A stretch of DNA of 13,615 nucleotides. Source: JBEBGV01 sp040081265. Lineage in GTDB: Bacteria; Acidobacteriota; Vicinamibacteria; Vicinamibacterales; UBA2999. The translations under genes and the position numbers were made by a program. Of this stretch, positions 1-6,172 are shown piece after piece. Each line of letters opens with the position of its first letter. Positions within the stretch are counted from its first letter, which is position 1. Below the pieces are notes generated by a model, which worked only from the letters and a program-made list of their open reading frames with translations, was not told the DNA's origin and did no database searches. The stretch is taken from the NCBI GenBank assembly GCA_040081265.1, contig JBEBGV010000097.1, positions 1 through 13,615 on the forward strand, in the 5' to 3' direction.

Positions 1-565
1 CGGTGACAGTGGCCGTGGCCGTCGCGGTCCCGGTTGCACCACTCGCAATGAACGTATACGTCGTGGTCATCGTTGGCGACACGATCTGCGAGCCGCTGAC
101 AGCCACCATGGCTCCGTTCAGCGTCGCCGACGTGGCGTTGGTGCTCGACCAGGTCAGCGTGGAGGACTGGCCACTCTGAATCGACTTCGGGTTGGCTGCC
201 AGCTTCGCGCTCACTTTCGTGCGACCGCTGCCCTTCCCCTTGTCATCGTCATCGTCGTCGTCATCCTCGTGCCTGTCACGATCGTCGTCATCGTCGTCAT
301 CGTCGTTGTCGTCACCACGGCTACCGCGTTCCCTGGTGTCGTCGGATGACCCACCCTTCGCTCCTTTGCTTCGCGAATCTTCCCCTCCCTTCTTCCTCTC
401 GGTCGTGGAATCGGGTGATAACCGCGCCTGCTGATCCGCACCGGCAACGAGTGAGCTTTGTCCCGCACTGGTACCGAGTGCGCTCGGCGCCGTGATCGGC
501 TTCGTGTCGCACGCCGCCAACGCGAAGAGTGCGGCGAGTATTGCTGCTGGCCTGATGAGCCTCAT
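1..565 (-). CDS. Asp-rich lipoprotein with Ig-like domain, cut by the window's left edge
   Basis: The ORF begins at ATG 565-563 and stays open to base 1, giving 188 codons; the C-terminus is outside the window. A purine-rich ribosome site (AAGGGAG) lies about 10 bases upstream. Residues 1-19 form a lipoprotein signal peptide: basic start (R2, R5), hydrophobic stretch and lipobox LAAC with Cys19, so a lipid-anchored envelope protein is expected. Residues 20-84 are low-complexity and charged. Residues 85-108 are almost all Asp, in two runs of eight Asp separated by RDRHE, and are coded by a GAY-codon microsatellite. From about residue 118 a bacterial Ig-like domain follows, with the Ser/Thr-rich sequence SGQSSTLTWSSTNATSATL and a TTTYTFIASG strand typical of such folds. 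The acidic tract could bind divalent cations, but this is inference. The specific function is unknown. Confidence 0.85.
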   Translation of the reverse strand, partial: MRLIRPAAILAALFALAACDTKPITAPSALGTSAGQSSLVAGADQQARLSPDSTTERKKGGEDSRSKGAKGGSSDDTRERGSRGDDNDDDDDDDDRDRHEDDDDDDDDKGKGSGRTKVSAKLAANPKSIQSGQSSTLTWSSTNATSATLNGAMVAVSGSQIVSPTMTTTYTFIASGATGTATATATVT

Positions 566-1002
566 ACCTTTGTCTCCCTTGGTACCCGCGACACCACACG
601 CCCGTGCGTGTGGCTGGGTCCGATTGCGGCCGTTTGAGGCGTGGTGCGCAGAACTGCGTTGCGCAAGGGGGGAGCGCCACGTCATTTCACGCAGCGCGAG
701 ACGTCGATGAGTCATCTTCGAGCGCGCTACGTTCGGCGAGGTGCTCGCAAACGCGATACCACTGCTACCTCGTCAGTGAGTGGACTCGTGGGAATGGACT
801 GTTTCTGAGTCGCGAAACGCCCGGACCGACGCCTGCGATCGCGCGCAACTGGATCGTTCTTACTCGATCGAGTCGATTGCGTACGCTGAGCCTACAGTGC
901 GTGAGCGCGCCACCTCGTCAGCCAATATCGTCAGCCGAATTGCAGGCACGTGTTTATCCGCAACGATCGAACACGTTGTGGCTGCGAACTAATTCGCGCT
1001 AA
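566..1002. other. 437-base gap between persulfide dioxygenase and lipoprotein genes
   Basis: I see no convincing gene here; the short ORFs have no recognisable domain. The gap should contain the minus-strand promoter and leader of the lipoprotein gene. Visible structure: an inverted repeat CCACACG/CGTGTGG (594-600 and 607-613) about 30 bases before the lipoprotein start, TGCGCA repeated at 645-650 and 660-665, a perfect 12-base palindrome ACTCGATCGAGT at 862-873, and a small hairpin GCGAA-CTAA-TTCGC at 984-997 just past the stop of the dioxygenase. The last lacks a T-run, so it is at best a weak terminator. Confidence 0.5.
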
Positions 1003-2412
1003 TCAGGCTGTGAGTGGATCGATCTCGATCGGAAGACCGACGGCCCGCCACGCGCTGAGACCACCAGCCAGCTCGCTGACGGTGGACACGCCGTCGCGCT
1101 GCAGGAGACTTGCGGCGATCGAAGAACGATAGCCACCGGCACAGTGGACGATGATCGGGCGATCATGCGGCAGCTCGCCGACGCGCTCGACGAGGTGATT
1201 CAACGGAATGTGCAGGCTCCCGGCGATGGCACCCTGGGCACGTTCGCCCGGCGCACGCACGTCAAGCATCACGGGCGCAGGGTCGCCCGACAGCCGCGCC
1301 TGCACCACATCCGGGCTGAGGCGATCGGTCACCGCAATGAGATCAGGACGTGAGTCCGCACTGCGAAGTCCGCCGTCAAGGTAACCCACGACGTGATCGA
1401 AGCCGATGCGCCCGAGACGCAGGGCGGATTCGCCTTCGGCTCCGGGCTCGGCCACGACGATGATCGGACGACCGCGATCGAGGATCGTCCCGGCCCAGGT
1501 GGCGTATTGCCCCCCGAGGCCGACGTTCACACTTCCCCTCAGGTGGGCCGCGGCAAATTCGACCGGCTCGCGCGTGTCGAGCACCTGCGCGCCGTCCGCC
1601 TGGCCCTTCAGCAATTCCTCGAGCGTCAGTGCCCGCGACTCGCGCGCCAGGGTCTGGTCGAGCGTGGGATGCTCGCGGGTGTTCATCATCGCGTCGTACG
1701 CGAAGTAGGCGGGGGCGTCTGGCTGGTCAGCGGTCACCATGGCGACAAACGCGTCACGCGTCATCGGCTGCAGGGCATAGTTCTCGCGCCGCTGCTCGCC
1801 GATGGTCGAAACGGTCGCCTGCGACAACGCGCGCCCGCACAGAGACCCGGCACCGTGCGCCGGGTACACGAGCGTCTCGTCGGGCAAGGTCAGGAGTTTG
1901 GTGCGCAGCGAGTCGTAGAGCAGGAGCGCCAATTCACCGGCTGACGAGCCCGGTGCCGCAAGCAGGTCTGGCCGGCCGACATCGCCGATGAACAGGGTGT
2001 CGCCGGTGAGCACGGCATACGGGTGCTCTGCGCTCTTGGTCAGATCGAAGACCTCGAGCGACACCGACTCCGGCGTGTGGCCCGGCGTCGCCAGCGCCCG
2101 GATTCGCACCGTGCCCAGCTCCAGCGTCGTACCGTCGGAGAGCGGAACAGCCTCGTACTCCGGCTGGGCAGGCGCACCCAGATAGATTCGCGCGCCCACC
2201 CGGTCGCGGAATTCAAGATGGCCGGCGATGAAGTCGGCGTGCAGGTGGGTCAGGAAGACGTGCTCGATGCGCAGGTGCTCGTCGGCGGCAAACGCGAGGT
2301 ACTTGTCGATGTCACGCTGCGGGTCGACGACGGCAGCCACGCCAGACGACTCGTCGCCGATCAGGTACGACGCGTGCGCCAGGCAGCCCAGGTAGAACTG
2401 CTTGAAGATCAC
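1003..2412 (-). CDS. Persulfide dioxygenase-rhodanese fusion (CstB/ETHE1-like MBL-fold protein)
   Basis: 469 residues starting at GTG 2412-2410, which overlaps the Ku stop codon (GTGA). Residues 1-260 are a metallo-beta-lactamase fold: THLHAD at 55-60 with His56, PGH112, TGD138 and AH186. His56, His112 and Asp138 fit the mononuclear iron ligands of ETHE1-type persulfide dioxygenases, which oxidise glutathione or other low-molecular-weight persulfides to sulfite. Two rhodanese domains follow. The first (about 262-350) has AEPGAEGES where the active-site Cys loop should be, so it is a pseudo-rhodanese. The second (about 366-463) has an intact loop CAGGYRSS with Cys424. This three-part order matches staphylococcal CstB in architecture and length. 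Expected role: cytosolic sulfide and persulfide detoxification, with sulfane sulfur transfer. The exact substrate is not deducible from sequence. Confidence 0.9.
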   Translation of the reverse strand: MIFKQFYLGCLAHASYLIGDESSGVAAVVDPQRDIDKYLAFAADEHLRIEHVFLTHLHADFIAGHLEFRDRVGARIYLGAPAQPEYEAVPLSDGTTLELGTVRIRALATPGHTPESVSLEVFDLTKSAEHPYAVLTGDTLFIGDVGRPDLLAAPGSSAGELALLLYDSLRTKLLTLPDETLVYPAHGAGSLCGRALSQATVSTIGEQRRENYALQPMTRDAFVAMVTADQPDAPAYFAYDAMMNTREHPTLDQTLARESRALTLEELLKGQADGAQVLDTREPVEFAAAHLRGSVNVGLGGQYATWAGTILDRGRPIIVVAEPGAEGESALRLGRIGFDHVVGYLDGGLRSADSRPDLIAVTDRLSPDVVQARLSGDPAPVMLDVRAPGERAQGAIAGSLHIPLNHLVERVGELPHDRPIIVHCAGGYRSSIAASLLQRDGVSTVSELAGGLSAWRAVGLPIEIDPLTA

Positions 2413-3275
2413 GACGCGCGTCGCTTGCGCGCGGCGGTCGCGACGGGCTTCTCGGCCTTCGCCTTCTTGAGCACGGCCTTGGCGGGCTTCTTCTTCTCGA
2501 CGCTCACCGCATCGAGGCTCCGGCGCAGCGCTTCCATCAGGTCAACCACCTTCGGCGGCTCCTGCATGTCCGGTGCGACGACCTCCTCGCCGGCGATCTT
2601 CGCATCGATGATCTTGCGCAGACCCTGAGAGTACTCGTCCTTGTAGTTCTTGAGATCGAGCGGCGCATCGAAGGTGGCGATGACCTGCTTCGCCAGCTTG
2701 ATCTCCTCAGGCCGGACCTTCGACGGAACGGAGTTGAGTTCCTCGACCTGATCGATGCTCCGAATCTCGGCTTCGTGGTGCAGCGTGTACATCACGAGGC
2801 CCTTCTTCTTCGGACGTACGGCGACCAGATACTCGCGGCCGTACAGCGCCATCTTGCCAATGCCCGCCTTGCCCGTCATCCCGTCCCGCATCACCGCAAA
2901 GGCATCTGCCGCCACCGGACCATCCGGCGCCAGGTAGTAGGCACGGTCCACGTAGATCGGGTCGATCTCGCTGTCATCGGCAAACTGCACGAGGTTGATG
3001 ACCCGCGTCGACTCGACCCGCACCTTCTGGATGTCATCGTCGGTCACGACCACGTAGCGGCCCTTCTCGAACTCGTAGCCCTTCACGAGCTCCGTGTTCG
3101 GCACCTCGCGCTCGCAGTGCGGACACCAGCGCTTCTGCTGGATGCGGGTCTGACACTCGGCGTGCAACTGGTTGAACGAGAGGGTCGCCGAGGATTCGGT
3201 GGCCGGGAACACCTTGACCGGGATGTTGACCAGGCTGACCTTCAGAAAACCCTTCCACGTGGGGCGTGCTGCCAT
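2409..3275 (-). CDS. ku: Ku domain protein, non-homologous end joining
   Basis: 288 residues from ATG 3275. Bacterial Ku forms a homodimeric ring that loads on double-strand DNA ends and recruits LigD. The N-terminus MAARPTWKGFLKVSLVNIPV is the usual Ku opening, followed by the Cys41, Cys51-x-x-Cys54 region typical of bacterial Ku, and core motifs through about residue 256. The last 30 or so residues are Lys/Arg/Ala-rich, the basic tail found on many bacterial Ku proteins. The ORF can be extended 12 codons to ATG 3311, but that extension is translated from a repeat arm, and a -10-like GATAAT ends 6 bases before ATG 3275, so I chose the internal start. No ligD is in the window. The gene ends in a 4-base overlap with the persulfide dioxygenase. 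Confidence 0.93.
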   Translation of the reverse strand: MAARPTWKGFLKVSLVNIPVKVFPATESSATLSFNQLHAECQTRIQQKRWCPHCEREVPNTELVKGYEFEKGRYVVVTDDDIQKVRVESTRVINLVQFADDSEIDPIYVDRAYYLAPDGPVAADAFAVMRDGMTGKAGIGKMALYGREYLVAVRPKKKGLVMYTLHHEAEIRSIDQVEELNSVPSKVRPEEIKLAKQVIATFDAPLDLKNYKDEYSQGLRKIIDAKIAGEEVVAPDMQEPPKVVDLMEALRRSLDAVSVEKKKPAKAVLKKAKAEKPVATAARKRRAS

Positions 3276-3311
3276 AAGCGCATTATCAACATAAATGGGG
3301 TCGGAGGTCAT
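3276..3311 (-). promoter_or_regulatory. Candidate leaderless promoter of ku
   Basis: On the minus strand GATAAT (plus 3282-3287; 5 of 6 to TATAAT) is followed by six bases and ATG 3275, so transcription would begin at or next to the start codon. No Shine-Dalgarno is present. ATGACC (3306-3311), 4 of 6 to TTGACA at 18-base spacing, could serve as -35 and lies within the inverted repeat arm. Confidence 0.45.
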
Positions 3312-3380
3312 TTATAGAGGACGGCAGGCCCAAAGCTCTTCGAGTGCGGTGTCCTCTTTAAATGACCTCCGACCCCATTT
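3293..3380. repeat. Inverted-repeat element, 30-base arms, between ku and membrane-protein gene
   Basis: Arm 3293-3322 and arm 3351-3380 are reverse complements at 29 of 30 positions, around a 28-base centre (3323-3350). Both arms carry the block AAATGGGGTCGGAGGTCATT at their outer ends. The element fills nearly the whole gap: it ends two bases from the stop codon of the upstream membrane-protein gene and reaches 18 bases from the preferred ku start. It encodes no protein of its own, so it resembles a small non-autonomous palindromic element (MITE or REP type). No clear target-site duplication could be identified. Confidence 0.85.
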
Positions 3381-3381
3381 T

Positions 3382-3945
3382 CTAGACGGCGTCGGCCTCT
3401 TCCCGGCTGCCCAGATCGAGCCCCGCGCCCCCGATGTGGATGTCGTGGGCCTTCACGCGATCGCGGAGCAGGCGCCTGGCCTGCCCATACAGCGGACCCG
3501 GTATCACCAGCCGTCGAGCGACATTCCTGAGGTGGGAGATGAGCACCAGCGACACACTCTCGTCCTCTTTCCACGATACGGCTGAGATCTGCCCCCAGCG
3601 CATGAACCCGGTGTCTGACCAGATGCCATCGTCGTAGAAGCCTCGGGCGATGCGGCTCGCCAGCGGCGTCGCGTACCCGTAATAGACAAACATCATGGCC
3701 TCGCCAAACAACTGGTCAGGCGGACGATGCTGCACGAAGAGCTTGAAGGCCAGGAGCATCCCGAGGACGACGCCCAGGGCGAGGCTGAACCCGTAGAACG
3801 GAGGCTTCTGCGCCTGCCAGATGAGGAGGGCCGTGCGCCGACGCGCACGAAAGCGCAGCAGGTCGAGTGCGACCTTCACGTTGGCGGCGGCAAACCCGAC
3901 GCCAAACAGGAACAGGACCTGACGGATGAGCACCTGCGGCTCCAT
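3382..3945 (-). CDS. Small membrane protein with cytosolic C-terminal domain, function unknown
   Basis: 187 residues, start ATG 3945. Two confident hydrophobic segments occur at about residues 8-28 and 50-70, and a weaker one around 78-95. The C-terminal part (about 105-165) reads GIWSDTGFMRWGQISAVSWK and continues with alternating strands. This pattern, a short 'W-x-x-I-x-x-W' type beta domain after two or more membrane helices, resembles DUF5673/YcxB-like proteins, but I would not assign it firmly. No catalytic motif is visible. Its stop codon lies two bases from the inverted repeat preceding ku. A TACTCT hexamer seven bases before the start suggests a short or absent leader. Confidence 0.75.
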   Translation of the reverse strand: MEPQVLIRQVLFLFGVGFAAANVKVALDLLRFRARRRTALLIWQAQKPPFYGFSLALGVVLGMLLAFKLFVQHRPPDQLFGEAMMFVYYGYATPLASRIARGFYDDGIWSDTGFMRWGQISAVSWKEDESVSLVLISHLRNVARRLVIPGPLYGQARRLLRDRVKAHDIHIGGAGLDLGSREEADAV

Positions 3946-3958
3946 CGGCGACAGAGTA
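3946..3958 (-). promoter_or_regulatory. Candidate -10 element of the membrane-protein gene
   Basis: TACTCT on the minus strand (plus 3953-3958) is followed by seven bases and the ATG at 3945, a leaderless-type arrangement. No Shine-Dalgarno is visible and no good -35 was found, so this is weak taken alone. Confidence 0.3.
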
Positions 3959-3992
3959 ACAGAGAGGGGACGTTGAACAGTAGACGGTAGGC

Positions 3993-4045
3993 GGTTGCTG
4001 GTTGCTGGTTGCTGGTTGCTGGTTGCTGGTTGCTGGTTGCTGGTT
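3993..4045. repeat. Tandem heptamer microsatellite, GGTTGCT x 7 plus GGTT
   Basis: Seven perfect consecutive copies of GGTTGCT occupy 3993-4041, followed by a partial GGTT. The array lies upstream of the membrane-protein gene and seven bases before the hairpin repeat at 4053-4081. Two copies of the same heptamer occur, reverse-complemented, beside the second hairpin repeat near 4952-4966. Copy number is likely to vary between strains through slippage. Confidence 0.95.
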
Positions 4046-4052
4046 CAGACGT

Positions 4053-4081
4053 TACGTAGGGCGGGTCCGGAAGGACCCGCC
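4053..4081 (+). repeat. ACGTAGG-headed hairpin repeat, copy 1
   Basis: Head TACGTAG is followed by a perfect 9-bp stem GGCGGGTCC (4060-4068), loop GGAA, and GGACCCGCC (4073-4081). It lies six bases past the stop codon of the MerR-type gene. No T-tract follows on the minus strand, so it is not a textbook intrinsic terminator. It belongs to the same family as 4920-4950, 5577-5604 and the copies inside the kinase gene. Confidence 0.9.
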
Positions 4082-4087
4082 GATCCA

Positions 4088-4552
4088 TCAACTCTGACGC
4101 GCGGCTGCGAGGATCGCGTCGACGAGGGCGCGGGAGTCGGCTGAGAGCGGCTGCTTCACGTGCAGCTCGACATCTGGTCGCAGCGCGAGGCGCGTCCACG
4201 ACTCACCGCCGACCTGAGGACCCGACGCCGGCAGCGCCACCCATTGCGCAACCAGTTCACTGGAGCGTGCCCGCGGCGCACGCGACTCCGCTTTCGCCTG
4301 CGCGGCCAGCGCGCGCACCTGTTCGATCGACAGTGCCTGCACGGCATCGGCGATCTCGGGGATCGGACGTCGCTCCGCACGCAACTTGCGGATCAGGAAC
4401 AGGCGCCCGAGGTGCTCGTCCTGATACCGTGCGCCACGACCAGCGCCAGGACCGGGCAGCAGGCCCGACTGCACCCAGAAATGGATCGTGCGCGCCCGCA
4501 CACCAAGGATCCGCTCGAGTTCATCCACGCCATACGAGGTCCGAGTGGCCAT
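4088..4552 (-). CDS. MerR-type HTH transcriptional regulator
   Basis: 154 residues, ATG 4552. Residues 6-73 form a winged helix-turn-helix of MerR type: YGVDELERILGVRARTIHFW (DNA-reading helix), then LLPGPG...RGARY before the wing, then the LGRLFLIRKLRAE helix and the IPEIADAVQAL segment. The long dimerisation coiled coil and metal-binding Cys residues of classical metal-sensing MerR proteins are absent. The C-terminal part (about 115-152) carries ESWTRLALRPDVELHVKQPL, a conserved-looking small domain of unknown ligand. No cobalamin-binding domain is present. Targets are unknown; the AT-rich dyads just upstream suggest it may regulate itself. Confidence 0.85.
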   Translation of the reverse strand: MATRTSYGVDELERILGVRARTIHFWVQSGLLPGPGAGRGARYQDEHLGRLFLIRKLRAERRPIPEIADAVQALSIEQVRALAAQAKAESRAPRARSSELVAQWVALPASGPQVGGESWTRLALRPDVELHVKQPLSADSRALVDAILAAARQS

Positions 4553-4560
4553 AGCGCGGC

Positions 4561-4614
4561 CTATTTAACACTAGTTATGACGTTTAGTGACATATTTACT
4601 CTCATTTCGTCACT
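4561..4614 (-). promoter_or_regulatory. AT-rich promoter/operator region upstream of the MerR-type gene
   Basis: An AT-rich island in otherwise GC-rich DNA. It holds an inverted repeat AGTGAC (4586-4591) / GTCACT (4609-4614), a nearby related TGACG (4578-4582), and TAAC-ACTA-GTTA (4566-4577). On the minus strand TAAATA (plus 4562-4567), preceded by TGT as in an extended -10, sits nine bases before the ATG. Autoregulation by the MerR-type protein is inference. Confidence 0.45.
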
Positions 4615-4919
4615 GTAGACGACCTCTGCTGGCACAATTCGACGCGCGCGGGCCTCGTGGCAGGCCACGTCGGCCAGTTCTCCCTCTGACGTGACCTTGG
4701 CACGCTTGCTTCACGGCGTGCGGGCGATTTGGATGGCGTGCGCTCGCGCTTGACTGCGGCAGACGGCACGACGCTGTCACATTTCTCTCTGACGTGTGCG
4801 AACACTGGCGCGCCGCTGTCATATTCAGCAGCGCCCACAGGAGATCAGCCGCGCGCGCAGTGCTGGATTGCGGCTTTGATCGCGAACGTCATGCGCCCAC
4901 GGCCTACCGCCTGCTGATC

Positions 4920-4966
4920 GCCGGGTCCTGGCGGACCCGGCCTACGTACCGGCAACCAGCAACCAG
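4920..4966 (-). repeat. ACGTAGG-headed hairpin repeat, copy 2, with heptamer arm
   Basis: Read on the minus strand, the element starts directly after the tdk stop codon with two GGTTGC-type heptamer units (4952-4966), then GGTACGTAG, then a 9-bp stem GGCCGGGTCC-type hairpin (4920-4928 paired with 4933-4941, loop of four). The order heptamers, then ACGTAGG, then hairpin is the same as at 3993-4081, so the two look like copies of one composite unit in opposite orientations. Confidence 0.85.
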
Positions 4967-5557
4967 CTAGCGTCCCGCGTCAGCGGTGTCAGCGAGATGC
5001 GGGTCGAAGCACGAGCGGCAGCGAGCTTCATACGTGCCCTGCGCACCGAGCAGCACGCGGTCGGCATTGGCCACGAGACGCTGCGTGTGATTGGCGGGGT
5101 TGCCGCACACCATGCAGATGGCGAGCGTCTTGGTGATGTATTCGGCGATGGCCAGCAGTTGCGGCATCGGCTCGAAGGGCTTGCCCAGGTAGTCCTGGTC
5201 GAGTCCGGCCACGATGACGCGCTTGCCGCGCCGCGCCAGCTCGTTGCACACCGACGGCAGATCGGCGTCGAAGAACTGCCCTTCGTCGATCCCGACGACC
5301 TCGGTGTCCTCTTCGACCTCGTCGAGCAGAGCCTTTGAATTGGCCACCGCTTCAGAGCCAATGCGCATCTCGCTGTGCGACACGATGGCGTCTTCAGCGA
5401 AGCGCGTATCGATGGCCGGCTTGAAGATCTGGACCTTCTGACGCGCGATCTGGGCCCGGCGCAGGCGGCGGATGAGCTCCTCGCTCTTCCCGCTGAACAT
5501 GCTGCCGACGATCACTTCGATCCAGCCCTGGTTCGGCTTATGACGAACTACGTCCAT
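4967..5557 (-). CDS. tdk: Thymidine kinase (type II)
   Basis: 196 residues, ATG 5557. It phosphorylates thymidine to dTMP with ATP in the cytosolic pyrimidine salvage pathway. The P-loop GSMFSGKSEE spans residues 18-27, the Walker B-like DEGQFF spans 91-96 (the Glu here is the expected catalytic base), and GLDQDYLGKPF spans 118-128. Four structural zinc ligands are present: Cys148, Cys151, Cys180 and Cys183. Length and motif order match bacterial TK1-like enzymes. It lies 51 bases downstream of efp on the same strand, separated by a hairpin repeat. The upstream sequence offers only a weak GAG as ribosome site. It has no visible defects. Confidence 0.97.
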   Translation of the reverse strand: MDVVRHKPNQGWIEVIVGSMFSGKSEELIRRLRRAQIARQKVQIFKPAIDTRFAEDAIVSHSEMRIGSEAVANSKALLDEVEEDTEVVGIDEGQFFDADLPSVCNELARRGKRVIVAGLDQDYLGKPFEPMPQLLAIAEYITKTLAICMVCGNPANHTQRLVANADRVLLGAQGTYEARCRSCFDPHLADTADAGR

Positions 5558-5576
5558 CGTGGATCTCGATTGTGGC

Positions 5577-5604
5577 GCCGGGTCCTTCGGACCCGGCCTA
5601 CTTA
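5577..5604 (-). repeat. ACGTAGG-type hairpin repeat, copy 3, between efp and tdk
   Basis: A 9-bp stem GCCGGGTCC (5577-5585) pairs with GGACCCGGC (5589-5597) over the three-base loop TTC. The head is degenerate, TAAGTAGG on the minus strand. The hairpin starts 11 bases after the efp stop codon and ends 19 bases before the tdk start. In an efp-tdk transcript it would stabilise or separate the two messages; this is inference. Confidence 0.88.
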
Positions 5605-5608
5605 ACTG

Positions 5609-6172
5609 TCAGGCCCGTGCCAGGTACTCGCCCGTATCGGTGCTGACGCGGATCATGTCGCCGGTGTTGATGAAGGGCGGGACGTTGACCACCAGTCCGG
5701 TTTCGCACGTTGCCGGCTTGATCTGATTGCTCGCCGTCGCACCCTTGATGCCCGGGGCGGTGTCGGTCACCTTGAGGTCCACCGTCTGCGGCATCTCGAT
5801 GCCGACGGGTTCCTCTCCGTAGAACTCGACGTTGATCAGCATTTCGGCCTTGAGGTAGTTCACCGACTCGCCGAGCGCTTCGCTGGTGATATGGATCTGG
5901 TCGTAGGAGACGGTGTCCATGAAGCAGTAGTCGTCGCCATCCTTATACAGGTACTGCATCTCCCTTTCCTCGAGCGTGGCGCGGTCGAGGGTGTCTTCAG
6001 AGCGGAGCTTCTGATCCGACAGGGACCCGCTGCGGATGTTGCGGAGCTTCACGCGAACAAAGCCACGAAGGTTCCCTGGGGTGACATGCTGCAGTTCGAG
6101 GACGCGGAACAGATCCTGTTCCACCTTGATCAGCATGCCCTTCTTGAGACGCGTTGCCTGTATCGATGCCAT
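5609..6172 (-). CDS. efp: Elongation factor P
   Basis: 187 residues from ATG 6172. EF-P binds between the P and E sites of the ribosome and relieves stalling at polyproline. The KOW-like domain I covers about 1-65, followed by the two OB-fold domains, ending GDMIRVSTDTGEYLARA, the usual C-terminus. The ORF runs 62 codons further upstream, but that part is low-complexity and non-homologous, so I start at MASIQATRLKKG. The loop that is usually modified reads VTPGNLRGFVRVKLRN: Asn34 sits where E. coli has Lys34, and neither a Lys nor the usual Arg is at the tip. No Shine-Dalgarno is visible; TAGAAA lies seven bases before the ATG. Confidence 0.96.
   Translation of the reverse strand: MASIQATRLKKGMLIKVEQDLFRVLELQHVTPGNLRGFVRVKLRNIRSGSLSDQKLRSEDTLDRATLEEREMQYLYKDGDDYCFMDTVSYDQIHITSEALGESVNYLKAEMLINVEFYGEEPVGIEMPQTVDLKVTDTAPGIKGATASNQIKPATCETGLVVNVPPFINTGDMIRVSTDTGEYLARA

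Larger units (their letters stand above)
4553..4966. other. 414-base gap between MerR-type gene and tdk
   Basis: I find no credible gene here. The right end (4920-4966) is a composite repeat and the left end (4561-4614) is the MerR-gene promoter region. The centre, about 4680-4830, has short direct repeats: CTCTGACGTG twice (near 4684 and 4785) and CGCTGTCA twice (near 4772 and 4813). This may be a decayed sequence or a minor repeat cluster; nothing is identifiable. A 78-codon minus-strand ORF (4602-4838) lacks any domain and crosses the promoter island, so it is not called. Confidence 0.5.

Noticed and set aside
1393..1944. 183-codon plus-strand ORF
   Set aside because: It is opposite the well-supported dioxygenase gene and looks like a GC-rich shadow frame.
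3276..3311. ku start at ATG 3311
   Set aside because: The extra 12 residues come from the repeat arm, do not resemble Ku, and the -10-like GATAAT lies within this extension.
3993..4045. Possible CRISPR-like array
   Set aside because: The units are seven bases and directly adjacent, with no spacers; it is a microsatellite.
4053..4081. Intrinsic terminator for the MerR-type gene
   Set aside because: Strong stem, but no T-tract follows on the transcribed strand, and the same hairpin occurs inside coding sequence, so a repeat is the better reading.
4602..4838. Small minus-strand ORF (78 codons) upstream of the MerR-type gene
   Set aside because: Composition is low-complexity, no domain is visible, and it runs towards the promoter island without a ribosome site.
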